This document shows, piece after piece, positions 50,122 through 58,955 of a DNA stretch of 61,086 nucleotides. How positions within the stretch are numbered: position 1 is the first letter of the stretch; every line of letters starts with the position of its first letter. The notes under the pieces are model-generated. The model did not search any database and was not told where the DNA came from. It saw only the letters and a list, made by a program, of their open reading frames with translations. Location of the stretch: the NCBI GenBank assembly GCA_018268835.1, contig JAFDVU010000014.1, forward strand, positions 1-61,086. Reading direction: 5' to 3'. A program made the position numbers and the translations under genes. The DNA comes from Acidobacteriota bacterium (lineage in GTDB: Bacteria; Acidobacteriota; Terriglobia; Bryobacterales; Bryobacteraceae).

Positions 50122-51387
50122 TCAGCGTTTGACGAGCACGTCGCGCTCGTAGCGGCGCACTTCGTCGAACCAGCCGGCGCCCACCGGCACTCCCTTGTTC
50201 GCGCAGTAATAATCCCACACCGCGGCCCAGGGCAGCGACTTCAATTCCTCGAAGAGCACCAGCCGCTGGGTGAAATCGCCCTCGACCTCCAGTCGCCGCA
50301 GCGTCGCAGACGGCTCGAGCAGGCCGATCAGCAGCGCCTTGATCATGTTGCGCGTGCCGATTACCCACGCCGCCACACGGTTGATGCTGGCGTCGAAATA
50401 GTCCAGCCCGAGGTGGATGCGGTCCAGCTTGCCGCTGCGCACGATCTCCTTGGCGATGGCCAGCAGTTCGTCGTCCAGCAGCACCACGTGATCGCTATCC
50501 CAGCGCACCGGGCGGCTCACGTGCAGCAACAGTCCCGGGCAGAACAGCAGCACTGAGGAGATCTTCTCCGAGATCATCTCGGTGGGATGGTAGTGGCCCG
50601 CATCCAGCGTGAGCAGCCTTTGCCGGGAGACCGCGTACCCGGTGTAGAATTCGGCCGAACCCGCCGTGTAGCTCTCCGCCCCGATGCCGAACAGCTTCGC
50701 CTCCACCGCGTCCAGGTGCAGTTTGGGATCGATGGCTTCGGCGAAGATTCGGTCGAGCGAGTCGATCAGGCGTTCGCGGGGTGCCGTGCGGTCCGCCGGG
50801 ACGTCCTTGTAGCCGTCCGGAATCCACACGTTGGTCACGGTGGTGCTGCCCAACTGCCGCCCCATCTCCGCGCCGATGCGCCGGCAGGCGATGCCGTGGT
50901 CGATCCAGTACTGGCGGATCGCCGGGTCGGTATGGGTCAGGGTGAAGCCGTCGGCGGCCTTGGGGTGCGAGAAGTAAGTCGGGTTGAAGTCCATCCCCAG
51001 GCCGTTGGCCTTGGCCCAGTCGATCCAGCTCTGGAAATGCTTCGGCTCGATCTCCGTGCGGTCCACGAACTTGCCGCCGTTGTCCAGGTAGGACGCGTGC
51101 AGGTTCAGCCGGTGCTTGCCGGGGATCAGGCTGTAGGCCTTCTCCAGGTCCGCGCGCAACTCAGCCACGGTGCGCGCCTTACCCGGATAATTTCCCGTGG
51201 CCTGGATGCCGCCGCCCGAAAGCTGCGCGCCGGCGGTCTCGAAGCCGCCGACGTCATCTCCCTGCCAGCAGTGGAGCGATACCGGAATCGATTCCAGATT
51301 GCGGATCGCGGCGTCCGTGTCCACGCCGATGGCGGCGTAGCGTTCCTTGGCGGCTTGATAAGCGGATACGATGGCTTGGTCCGGCAT
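50122..51387 (-). CDS. rhaA: L-rhamnose isomerase
   Basis: A cytoplasmic metal-dependent isomerase converting L-rhamnose to L-rhamnulose. The translation carries [40 protein letters not shown] and [13 protein letters not shown], all typical of the RhaA family, including metal-binding His and Asp residues. The length of 421 matches the E. coli enzyme (419). ATG 51387 has a good GAGGAG ribosome binding site and was preferred over an upstream start at 51417. No rhaB or rhaD gene is in the window; the exported RraA-like gene follows downstream. Confidence 0.94.
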   Translation of the reverse strand: MPDQAIVSAYQAAKERYAAIGVDTDAAIRNLESIPVSLHCWQGDDVGGFETAGAQLSGGGIQATGNYPGKARTVAELRADLEKAYSLIPGKHRLNLHASYLDNGGKFVDRTEIEPKHFQSWIDWAKANGLGMDFNPTYFSHPKAADGFTLTHTDPAIRQYWIDHGIACRRIGAEMGRQLGSTTVTNVWIPDGYKDVPADRTAPRERLIDSLDRIFAEAIDPKLHLDAVEAKLFGIGAESYTAGSAEFYTGYAVSRQRLLTLDAGHYHPTEMISEKISSVLLFCPGLLLHVSRPVRWDSDHVVLLDDELLAIAKEIVRSGKLDRIHLGLDYFDASINRVAAWVIGTRNMIKALLIGLLEPSATLRRLEVEGDFTQRLVLFEELKSLPWAAVWDYYCANKGVPVGAGWFDEVRRYERDVLVKR

Positions 51388-51459
51388 GTGCCTGCTCCTC
51401 AGGTGAGATGAAGACACCTGAATATAGCACCTTGAAGCGTTTCAAGCCCGCGCCACTCG

Positions 51460-53274
51460 CTAGTTCCTGCGAGTCAGCGTAACCTTGGCTTCGATGGGTG
51501 CGCCGTTGCGCAGCACCTTCACCATGACCTCGTCGCCCGGCTTCTTCCCCTGCAGCACGTAAGTAAAATCCTGCAGGTTCTGGATCGGCTTGCCGTCGAA
51601 CTCCACCATCACATCCCCGGCCTTGAAGCCGGCCTTGGCCGCCGGCGAATTCTCGCGGATGTCGGCGAACTTCACGCCCCTGGTCTCCTCGCCGAACTCC
51701 GGCACGGAGCCGAAGTAGGGTCCGTATCCGCTCACCGGTCCGGCGCCGGAACTCGAGGTATGGCCCGCCGGAGCCGCCACTTTGACGAACGCCGGACGCC
51801 CGTCCTCGTCGCCCAGCGTCTCCGCCACATCGCCCACCAGCGCGAGCAGGCGCGCCGCGGCGGGGGCATCGATCTTATCCGCCGTGTCGCTCGGCTTGTG
51901 ATAGTCGGCGTGGAGCCCACTGAAAAAGAACAGTGCCGGCACCTGCTTGCTGGTGAACGACGTGTGATCGCTCGACCCTTCGCTCGCGCCCGCGGAGTAA
52001 TCCACCTTCAGGTCGTACTTTGGCAGCATCGCGGCCAGCATGGGACGCAGCGTGGTCCCGCTGCCGCTGCCTCCGATGTACAGCTTGTCGCGCATGCGCC
52101 CGATCATGTCCAGGTTGATCATGGTCACGGCCTGGTCCAGCGGCAGCAGCGGATGATCCACGTAGTAGGCCGATCCGAGCAGCCCCAGCTCTTCGCCCGC
52201 GAAGGCCAAAAACAGCACGCCCCGCTTCTGCTTCGGCTGTTTGCCGAACCACCGTGCCAGTTCGATGACGCCCGCGGTGCCGCTGGCGTTATCGTCCGCC
52301 CCCGGATGCACCGTGCCGGTCTGGCTCGGAGCCAGCGAATACTGCCCGCCCAGGCCGAGATGATCGTAGTGCGCTCCGATGATCACGTACTCGCCGGTCT
52401 GGCCCGGCAGGTATGCCGCCACGTTGTGCACGGTCTTCACCGCGCGCGTCACATCCACCGTGGCTTCCACCTTCACCGAATCGGGGAACACGAAGGACTC
52501 GGGCTTTAGATCGCGGTCGATGCCCTGTTCCGTCTGAGCCAGGTTTTTGCCGGCTTCGGTGAACCACTTCTCGACCAGCCCTTCCTTCACCTGCACGAAC
52601 GGAATGCCGGCGTTATTCGGCCCGGCGGCGACCCCGAACTTCTCCAGGTCGTCGGCCGCATCGGGGTGGTTCGTCCGGTCGTTGACCAGGATCACCGCCG
52701 CGGCGCCGTGCATGCGCGCGTTTGCCGCCTTGTTGGCGAACTGCGCGTGGCGGGTGAGGATCTTGCCCTCGAAGACGCTCTTGTCGTCGCTCTCCTGCGG
52801 CTCGTGGCGCAGCACCACCACGATCTTGCCCTTCACGTCCAGCCCTTCGTAATCGTCGTACCTGTACTCCGGCGCGGTGATGCCGTAGCCGGCGAAAACA
52901 ACGCCGCCCGAAACCTTGCCGGAACTCGAAAAGTTGAACGGCACGAAGTCGCCCGGGCACTTTAGCGTGGTCTTGCGGCCATTCTCGGTGATGCGCAATT
53001 CGTTGCTCTTGCCGAGCGCCGCCTCCGTGGTCACCTCGAAGGGCTGCAGGTAGCTCTTGCCCGCCGGCTTCAGCCCGGCTTCCTTGAACTGCGCTTCGAT
53101 CCACCGCGCGGCCTTCTCGAGTTCGGGGCTGCCGGTGGCGCGCCCCTTCATCTCCGGCGAAGCGAGATACTTCACGTCGCTGAGGTAGCGCGCTGGATCG
53201 ATCGCGGCCGAGGCGGCCAGCGCGATCGAACAGGCGGCGAGCGCGCTCGCCAAAATCCACTTCGCAATCTTCAT
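51460..53274 (-). CDS. Exported M28 aminopeptidase with PA and PDZ domains
   Basis: A 604-residue secreted zinc peptidase with a signal peptide (about 1-23). A protease-associated (PA) domain is inserted at about 105-260. The M28 metal motifs follow: GAHYDHLG, HPGADDNASGTAG, AFAGEELGLLGS (acid/base Glu) and MINLDMIGR, with SSDHTSF near the end of the domain. A C-terminal PDZ domain (about 510-600; ENSPAAKAGFKAGDVMVEFDG) may guide substrates. It lies 6 bases after the DsbA-like gene stop, suggesting co-transcription, which suits periplasmic protein quality control or peptide use. Confidence 0.93.
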   Translation of the reverse strand: MKIAKWILASALAACSIALAASAAIDPARYLSDVKYLASPEMKGRATGSPELEKAARWIEAQFKEAGLKPAGKSYLQPFEVTTEAALGKSNELRITENGRKTTLKCPGDFVPFNFSSSGKVSGGVVFAGYGITAPEYRYDDYEGLDVKGKIVVVLRHEPQESDDKSVFEGKILTRHAQFANKAANARMHGAAAVILVNDRTNHPDAADDLEKFGVAAGPNNAGIPFVQVKEGLVEKWFTEAGKNLAQTEQGIDRDLKPESFVFPDSVKVEATVDVTRAVKTVHNVAAYLPGQTGEYVIIGAHYDHLGLGGQYSLAPSQTGTVHPGADDNASGTAGVIELARWFGKQPKQKRGVLFLAFAGEELGLLGSAYYVDHPLLPLDQAVTMINLDMIGRMRDKLYIGGSGSGTTLRPMLAAMLPKYDLKVDYSAGASEGSSDHTSFTSKQVPALFFFSGLHADYHKPSDTADKIDAPAAARLLALVGDVAETLGDEDGRPAFVKVAAPAGHTSSSGAGPVSGYGPYFGSVPEFGEETRGVKFADIRENSPAAKAGFKAGDVMVEFDGKPIQNLQDFTYVLQGKKPGDEVMVKVLRNGAPIEAKVTLTRRN

Positions 53275-53280
53275 GGAGAT

Positions 53281-54255
53281 CTATTTCTTACGTAGAGATG
53301 GCGCCGTCACCGGCTTCGGCGTTTCCAGCCCGGGCACGTTCAGCTTCACTTCGCAGCCGCAATCGTCGCCTGCGTTCTTGGCCGTTTTCTGGTACTCGAT
53401 TTCCTGGTCGATGATGTTCTTCAGGTTGGCCCATTCGATGCCCTGCGGGATGCGCCGCCCGTTGATGAACATGGTCGGGGTGCCGTTGACGTTCAATTCC
53501 TGGCCTTGCGCGAGTTCGGCCTCCACCTCGGCGTCCGTGCTCTTCCCGTCGATGCAGGCCGCGAGTTTCACCGAATCCACGTTCTTCTGCTCCTTGGCCC
53601 AGCCCAGCACCTGGTCTTTCAGATTCTGCGGCGTGAGCGATTCCTGGTGCGCGTAGATCCAGTCGTGGTACCCCCAGAAGGCGTCGTTGCTCTGTGCGAA
53701 CACGCATCGCCCCGCCGCCGCGGCCGCCCGGGCCCACGGATGCAGGCTGGCGATCGGAAAATCCTTGAAGTACAGCCGCACCTGCGTGGGGTAGGTCTGG
53801 ATCAGGTTCTTGCGAAGCATCTCGGCTTCCACCTTGCAGTGCGGGCACTCCAGGTCGCTGAATAGCACTATCACCACCGGCGCGCCCGAGGTTCCCAATG
53901 CCGGCGCGTACTGCGTCTTCAGCTTATCGAGCTCCGGTTTGAACGGGTTGTTGCCTACGTCGTAGATGTTCCCCTGCACGATTTGCTTGCCGTCGTTTGA
54001 GACGTACAGGGTCACATCCTGAAACTGCGCCCCCTGCGAAATGCGCACGCGCACTTCCTTGAATCCCGTGAAGGGCGATGGTTTGGGGTCGTTGACCGTC
54101 ACCGTGAGCTGCGCGGGTAGCACGAACAGGTGGCGGAGGTAGGCTTCCAGCGTCGGCTTGTCGAAAGCGCTTTTCGGGGTCTCGGCCCCGCTAAGTGCGA
54201 AAACAGCCAGAATCGCGGCAAAAAGGGCAAAAAACGCGCGTCGCATGCTTCCCAT
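53281..54255 (-). CDS. Exported DsbA-like thioredoxin-fold protein
   Basis: A protein of about 324 residues with a signal sequence (RRAFFALFAAILAVFALSG). An N-terminal region of about 110 residues of unknown fold is followed by a DsbA/DsbG-type thioredoxin domain. It has the active site CPHC in LFSDLECPHCKVEAEML and the cis-Pro loop in VNGTPTMFINGRRI. It probably acts as a thiol oxidase or isomerase, or delivers reductant, in the periplasm. The ATG choices 54255 and 54246 are three codons apart; a much longer upstream reading lacks a signal and is rejected. It is divergent from the DUF6882-type gene. Confidence 0.87.
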   Translation of the reverse strand: MGSMRRAFFALFAAILAVFALSGAETPKSAFDKPTLEAYLRHLFVLPAQLTVTVNDPKPSPFTGFKEVRVRISQGAQFQDVTLYVSNDGKQIVQGNIYDVGNNPFKPELDKLKTQYAPALGTSGAPVVIVLFSDLECPHCKVEAEMLRKNLIQTYPTQVRLYFKDFPIASLHPWARAAAAAGRCVFAQSNDAFWGYHDWIYAHQESLTPQNLKDQVLGWAKEQKNVDSVKLAACIDGKSTDAEVEAELAQGQELNVNGTPTMFINGRRIPQGIEWANLKNIIDQEIEYQKTAKNAGDDCGCEVKLNVPGLETPKPVTAPSLRKK

Positions 54256-54413
54256 ATTGTAAATGACGCCCGGGCCCAGAAATGGCTCCCCGGGCCGGAT
54301 CGAGGCGAAAGCCCACGATCCTCGACACGCCCCCCAACCAGCACCCTCGCGCCGAAACCCCCAGACTGCCGGTGCACGCCGCCGCGCGATAATGGAATTC
54401 GTTCCCCTCGCCC

Positions 54414-55145
54414 ATGACTTCCCAGGAATTCGAGCATTATCGCCACGAGGCCGTCCACGCACTGACGGACCTCAACGAGCAGGCCGAGAACGGCTTCCGC
54501 CTCGCCGAGTGGCCGCGCTGGTCCTACGACCTCGAAGCCGCATCGCTCGTCTTCGTCCGCGACAACGTGCCGCGCGTGATCGCCGCCATTCAGGTGGCCG
54601 GATCCACGGATGCCGAGGGCAAGACGTGGCGTTGGGGATGGGCCGACGCCGCCGTGCCCCACAAAGCCGCCGAGCGCATGGACGAGGTCCGCGCCTTCGG
54701 GGAGCGCGAAGCGATCCCGGAGCTCGCCGGCGGCACCGTGCCCGCCGACGAAAACACCGGCTGGGAGATGACCGCCATCGCCGCGCGCATCCTTGAAGGG
54801 CGCGGCGCCTTCCGCTGCGCGCGTCCCGGCGGCGGGCTCTACTACTTCGTCTACACCGCCATGGCTTTCGCGCCCGAGGCAGCCAGCGCCACCGTCGAGT
54901 GCCCCGCGCACGGACGCGGCTTCCCCACCTACCTCTGCGAACACCTGGTCGCCGACGCCGCGCAGCCCTGGTACAGCGACGAACCGGCGCCCGCAAACCC
55001 CTGGCCCGACGCGTGGTGCCGCCTCTGCGACGCCATCTACCTCGAAGAGGGCGAGTGGAACGAGCGCAACGGCCCCCGCCTGCGCGTGAAAGTGCTCTGC
55101 CACCGGTGCTACGAAGCCAAACGCAAGCTCGCCGTTCCTATCTGA
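54414..55145 (+). CDS. DUF6882-type protein with two candidate zinc sites
   Basis: A 243-residue cytoplasmic protein. The first 150 or so residues (FRLAEWPRWSYDLEAASLVF, WRWGWADAA) fit the DUF6882 pattern of a mixed alpha/beta fold with unknown function. The C-terminal quarter adds two possible zinc sites: Cys163/His166/Cys175/His177 and Cys202/Cys205/Cys229/Cys232, the latter as two CxxC pairs. DUF6882-like proteins sometimes act as immunity or signalling proteins, but no partner is adjacent. The ATG overlaps no other gene; a DsbA-like gene is divergent upstream. Confidence 0.65.
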   Translation: MTSQEFEHYRHEAVHALTDLNEQAENGFRLAEWPRWSYDLEAASLVFVRDNVPRVIAAIQVAGSTDAEGKTWRWGWADAAVPHKAAERMDEVRAFGEREAIPELAGGTVPADENTGWEMTAIAARILEGRGAFRCARPGGGLYYFVYTAMAFAPEAASATVECPAHGRGFPTYLCEHLVADAAQPWYSDEPAPANPWPDAWCRLCDAIYLEEGEWNERNGPRLRVKVLCHRCYEAKRKLAVPI

Positions 55146-55243
55146 CGATGGTTAGTTACCGTGACGGTTAATGGTTCGGATAACCGGGGTTCCCCCGATG
55201 GATCTGAAACCTCCCTGTCCTACTCTGAAATAGGAGTCGCATC

Positions 55244-55483
55244 ATGCTTCGCCGACTAGTGAGGCGCTTACTCAGGGAAGAACAAGGGCAGGATCTCGTC
55301 GAGTACACTCTGCTCATCGCCATGGTATCCATGGTCGCATTCGGGCTCATGTACACCACCGGCAGCACGGCCGCCAGCGCGTGGACCGGCGCCGGCAACA
55401 AGCTTCAGACCGCGTCGACCGTTGCGTCGGGAGGCTCGGCGACCTCCACTGGCGGCGGTGGCGGCCATCACGACGAGCACTGA
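55244..55483 (+). CDS. Orphan Flp-type pilin
   Basis: A 79-residue class III prepilin. After a basic leader, the GQDLVEYTLLIAMVSM segment gives the Flp cleavage site after Gly 15, with Glu at +5 and Tyr at +6 of the mature protein. A single hydrophobic helix follows (about 21-40). The C-terminus is Gly/Ser-rich and ends in a short His-Asp-Glu cluster that could bind metal. An AGGAG ribosome binding site lies 7 bases before the ATG. No tad/cpa assembly genes are nearby, so it must use machinery elsewhere. Its last 16 bases overlap the convergent permease gene. Confidence 0.88.
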   Translation: MLRRLVRRLLREEQGQDLVEYTLLIAMVSMVAFGLMYTTGSTAASAWTGAGNKLQTASTVASGGSATSTGGGGGHHDEH

Positions 55484-56805
55484 GCCCGCCGGAACAGCAG
55501 CCACGCGCTCGCTGCCACGGCCGCTGTCCCGGTCACGAGCTTCCCTTCAAACAGCCACACCTCGGTGACTTCGGCCGTCGGCACAACCGAACAGGCGATC
55601 GCCAGTACCGTCACTCCCCATCCCGACACGGCGCTCACCCGCCGTCCCGCCTTCCACGCGCAGGCGAACAGGTATAGGAACGGCAGAAAGCCCGTAATCA
55701 CCATCAGGGAAACCAGCGCCCGGTACGCCGCGGCCATGGTATCGCCAGCCTGCATCGCCACCAGCAGCAAGGACGCCACCGCGCCCAGCAGCAGAATTGC
55801 CGCGTGAGGCGTGCCCCACCTGGGGTGAACGCGGGCGAACGCCGGCGGCAGCATCCGGTCCACTCCCGCCGCGAACGGCAGCCGTGAAACACCAGTTCCC
55901 AGGCCGCCGAACTGGCCCACCGCGCTGGCCATCACCAGCACCGCAATCAAAGGCGTAAACCATCCCCCCATCACCGCGCTCGCCGCCGCGCCGGCCTGCG
56001 TGTAACCGCTCATCTCGCCGATCCGCCGCGCCGGCACCAGCACCAGCATGGCCAGAGTCGCACCAGTATAGAAGACAAACGCAAATCCCGAGGCCATCCA
56101 CCCGGCGCGCGGCAGCGTACGCTTGGGGTCGTGAATCTCCGCCCCCATCAGGCCGGCCATTTCCAGGCCGCTCATCGCGTAGGCGAAACCGGCCCACGAA
56201 TTCACCGTGTCCCAGGTCCACACCGGCCGGATGTCGATGGCGGTCGCCGATCCCCGCCGCATCGCCACCAGCACCGCCGCCAACACCAGCAGCACGCCCG
56301 CAGCCCACGTCGCCGCCGCGCCCAGGTTCTCGGTCCACTTGCCGATCCGCATTCCGATAAGGTTGGTGCCGAGCGCGATCCAGATCGCCGCCAGCGCCAC
56401 CGCCATCAGCACGCCGCGGTCGGCGGCCAGGTGCGCCCACCTCCCGCCCAGCCCTTCGATTCCCGCGCTCATGTAGAACAGCGCCGCGCTCGGGAACCAC
56501 ACCGCGATCCCCACCCAGTAGCACCAGAAGCACAGGAACGCCGGCCAGCGTCCGAAATCGTTGCGCGTCCACAGGTAGAAGCCGCCGGTCCCGGGATACT
56601 TCGCCGCCAGCGCGCCCACGGCGTTCGCCAGCGGCGCCATGAACAATACCGCGGCCAGCAGCCACAACGTCACCGCGCCCGGGCCGAAATGCGCCGCGGC
56701 GGGAATCCAGCGCGTCCCCACGATGCAGGTCACCGCGAACAAGGTCAGGTCGCGCAGCCTGAGTTCGCGTTTCAGTTCCGCCGCGGGCGGCGCCGCCTCA
56801 GCCAC
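55468..56805 (-). CDS. APC-family amino acid permease
   Basis: An inner-membrane amino acid permease of 445 residues with about 12 helices. The APC start pattern is seen in LRDLTLFAVTCIVGTRWIPAAA, and the first helices continue with KYPGTGGFYLWTRNDFG. The substrate cannot be read from sequence; it follows a cyclodeaminase and an aminotransferase in one operon, so an amino acid or its cyclic derivative is likely. The GTG start at 56805 overlaps the aminotransferase stop by 8 bases. Confidence 0.88.
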   Translation of the reverse strand: MAEAAPPAAELKRELRLRDLTLFAVTCIVGTRWIPAAAHFGPGAVTLWLLAAVLFMAPLANAVGALAAKYPGTGGFYLWTRNDFGRWPAFLCFWCYWVGIAVWFPSAALFYMSAGIEGLGGRWAHLAADRGVLMAVALAAIWIALGTNLIGMRIGKWTENLGAAATWAAGVLLVLAAVLVAMRRGSATAIDIRPVWTWDTVNSWAGFAYAMSGLEMAGLMGAEIHDPKRTLPRAGWMASGFAFVFYTGATLAMLVLVPARRIGEMSGYTQAGAAASAVMGGWFTPLIAVLVMASAVGQFGGLGTGVSRLPFAAGVDRMLPPAFARVHPRWGTPHAAILLLGAVASLLLVAMQAGDTMAAAYRALVSLMVITGFLPFLYLFACAWKAGRRVSAVSGWGVTVLAIACSVVPTAEVTEVWLFEGKLVTGTAAVAASAWLLFRRAQCSS

Positions 56806-57916
56806 GCTCGCGCTCGCCGCGCAGTTCGATCCCGATGCGCCGCAGTCCTTCCGCCAGGAACTCCGGCCGCCCCCCCAGCCACACCCGGATGTAGCCCTCC
56901 AGACCCAGGTGCGCGCCGGGCACGATCAGCACGCTCTGCTTCGTCCGCACACGCTCGCACAACTCCACGCTCGGGGTCGCCGACCCGTACTTCATCAGGC
57001 ACAGCGCGCCGGCGCGCGGCTCGCGGAACGTGAGGAATCCGCCGAAGCCTTCCACCCAGGCGCGCATCACCGGCAGGTTCGCCCGCAGAATCTCCCGCGT
57101 GCGCGCGTACAGCGTCTCGCGATTGCGCACGGCCACCCGCGCCACGGCGTCGGAGATCTTGTTCGGTCCGATTGTGATGTAATCGTGCTGGCTCCAGCAG
57201 TCCGCGACGAGGCTTTCCGGCCCCGCGATCCACCCGATCCGCACCCCCGGGATGCCGAACGCCTTGGAGAGCCCGCTGGTCACGATCACGCGGTCGCTCA
57301 TTCCCCAGAAGCTCGCGGTGCGCGGGCAGTGGATCTCCGCGCCCTGGTACACCTCATCGGCCAGCAGGTACGCGCCCATCTCCTCGCAGCGCGCCACCAT
57401 GCGCCGCATCGCCGCCTCGCTTAGCACGCTGCCGGTCGGGTTGTGCGGATTCGACAGGTACACCAGCCGCGTCTTCGGTCCCACCGCGCGCTCGAACTCC
57501 TCCCAATCCGGCTCCCAATCGCGCTTCATGCGCAGGCGGAACGTGTTTACCTTCGCGCCCAGGCTGCGCGGCACGCCGCCGAACTGCATGTAGTTCGGGA
57601 CTTCGAACGCCACCTCGTCGCCGGGGCGGATCAGCGCCAGCGCCAGCAGGTAATTCGCCTCGCTGGTGCCGTTGGTGACCTCGATGCGGTCCACGCCGGC
57701 CCCGGGATACATGGCGCACAACTCTTCCCGCAGCGCCACCGTCCCGTTGCTCTGACTGTAGCCCAGCGGCATCTCCAGGATGGCGTCGAGGTCCAACCCC
57801 ATCTCCGCCATCTCCCGCAGGCTCACCGGACGCACGCCGCTTTCGCTCATGTCCAGTTCGACCACGTTCTCCCAGGTCGATTGCATCCGCTCCATCTCGA
57901 AGAGGTCGATCTTCAT
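56798..57916 (-). CDS. Class I/II PLP-dependent aminotransferase
   Basis: A 372-residue cytoplasmic aminotransferase of fold type I. The PLP lysine is Lys 218 in SGLSKAFGIPGVRIGW, and the Asn/Asp/Tyr set is in LSNPHNPTG (156-159) and LLADEVYQG (187-190). TNGTSEANYLLALALI is the phosphate-binding turn. The ATG at 57916 overlaps the stop of the cyclodeaminase gene by 4 bases, so the two are co-translated. Together they suggest degradation of a diamino acid, a proline relative or ectoine; the amino donor is unknown. Confidence 0.9.
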   Translation of the reverse strand: MKIDLFEMERMQSTWENVVELDMSESGVRPVSLREMAEMGLDLDAILEMPLGYSQSNGTVALREELCAMYPGAGVDRIEVTNGTSEANYLLALALIRPGDEVAFEVPNYMQFGGVPRSLGAKVNTFRLRMKRDWEPDWEEFERAVGPKTRLVYLSNPHNPTGSVLSEAAMRRMVARCEEMGAYLLADEVYQGAEIHCPRTASFWGMSDRVIVTSGLSKAFGIPGVRIGWIAGPESLVADCWSQHDYITIGPNKISDAVARVAVRNRETLYARTREILRANLPVMRAWVEGFGGFLTFREPRAGALCLMKYGSATPSVELCERVRTKQSVLIVPGAHLGLEGYIRVWLGGRPEFLAEGLRRIGIELRGERERG

Positions 57917-58860
57917 GCCGTTGCCGTGACCTTCCCGTATACGTATTCGGCGATGTACAGGTCTTCCACGCCCAGCCCGGTGAAATCGCACACCGTGATC
58001 CCGCCCGGCGCCACCGGACGCGGGTTCTCGCAGAGATCGCCGACCTCCACCGCCCGCCCCCACAGGTCCGGCGCGTGCTGCAGTTCGCCGAGTTTTTCGC
58101 ATTGCGGCCTGGAATCGGCCAGCACCAGCGCGGCGCGCCGCAGGATCGCGGCTTCCAGTTCCTGCTTCCCCGGCGTGTCCGCGCCGATCGCCGAAATGTG
58201 CGTGCCCGGCTCGATCTCCGGGGCGTAGAGCAGCGGTCCGCGCGATGCCGTGCAGGTCACGATCAGGCGGCACTCGCGCGCCACCTCGGCCGGCGTTCGC
58301 GCGACCTCCACCCTCCCGGCCTCCGGCGCCGCCGCGCGCACATCGCGCGCGCACGCCGCGGCGTGTTCGGGCGAGCGTCCCCAGATCACAATCCGCTCCG
58401 GCGCCAGCATCTGCGCATGCAGCGCCGCGCTCAAACGCGCCTGAATTCCCGTGCCCAGGATGCCGACCGCGCGGTCCCTTCGGCCCAGTTCGCCCGCCAC
58501 CATCGCGGCCGCGGCCGCCGTGCGCACGTCGGTGAGGTGTCCGCCATCGGCCAGGAACGCCACCGGATCCCCCGTCTCGGCGGAAGAGAGCAGCATCATC
58601 CCGTTGCCCGCCGGCAGGCCGCGCGCCGCGTTGCCCGGAAACGTAGCCGCGATCTTCAGCGCGAAATAGCCTCCGCCGCGGCGATAGCTGGATTTGATGT
58701 GGACCTCGGCGTCCTGGGTGGGGATCTCCAGGTGCATCGGCATCGGCATCTCGCACTCGCCGCGCGAGTACGCGATCGCCGCGTCTCGCATGCGGCCGAC
58801 GATTTCGGGGTATCGCAGAACCCGCCGGATTTCGTCGAGGGGAAGGATGCGCACCGGCAA
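57913..58860 (-). CDS. Ornithine cyclodeaminase / ketimine reductase family protein
   Basis: A 315-residue NAD(P)-dependent enzyme of the ornithine cyclodeaminase/mu-crystallin family. The pattern is clear: substrate-domain HIKSSYRRGGGYFALKIAA, GNGMMLLSSAETGDPVAFLAD, the LTDVRTAAAAAM helix, then the Rossmann motif VGILGTGIQARL. In this family the Lys in the first block and the Asp near the C-terminus (TVCDFTGLGVEDLYIAEYV) are catalytic. Members include ornithine cyclodeaminase, 1-pyrroline-2-carboxylate reductase and the ectoine-use EutC protein. It is first in the leftward amino-acid operon and divergent from the MFS gene with 95 bases between. Confidence 0.9.
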   Translation of the reverse strand: MPVRILPLDEIRRVLRYPEIVGRMRDAAIAYSRGECEMPMPMHLEIPTQDAEVHIKSSYRRGGGYFALKIAATFPGNAARGLPAGNGMMLLSSAETGDPVAFLADGGHLTDVRTAAAAAMVAGELGRRDRAVGILGTGIQARLSAALHAQMLAPERIVIWGRSPEHAAACARDVRAAAPEAGRVEVARTPAEVARECRLIVTCTASRGPLLYAPEIEPGTHISAIGADTPGKQELEAAILRRAALVLADSRPQCEKLGELQHAPDLWGRAVEVGDLCENPRPVAPGGITVCDFTGLGVEDLYIAEYVYGKVTATA

Positions 58861-58955
58861 TCATTGTAGTGCGCCCCCGGGAAGGACGCCAACCCCGGGG
58901 TGGCGCCCGGCGCCCGGCCTGACAAGGATGCGCCACCCGCTACAATGTCCCCTGC

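Noticed and set aside
54256..54462. Longer N-terminus for the DsbA-like protein
   Set aside because: It would add about 69 Arg/Gly-rich residues, overlap the divergent gene and hide the signal peptide.
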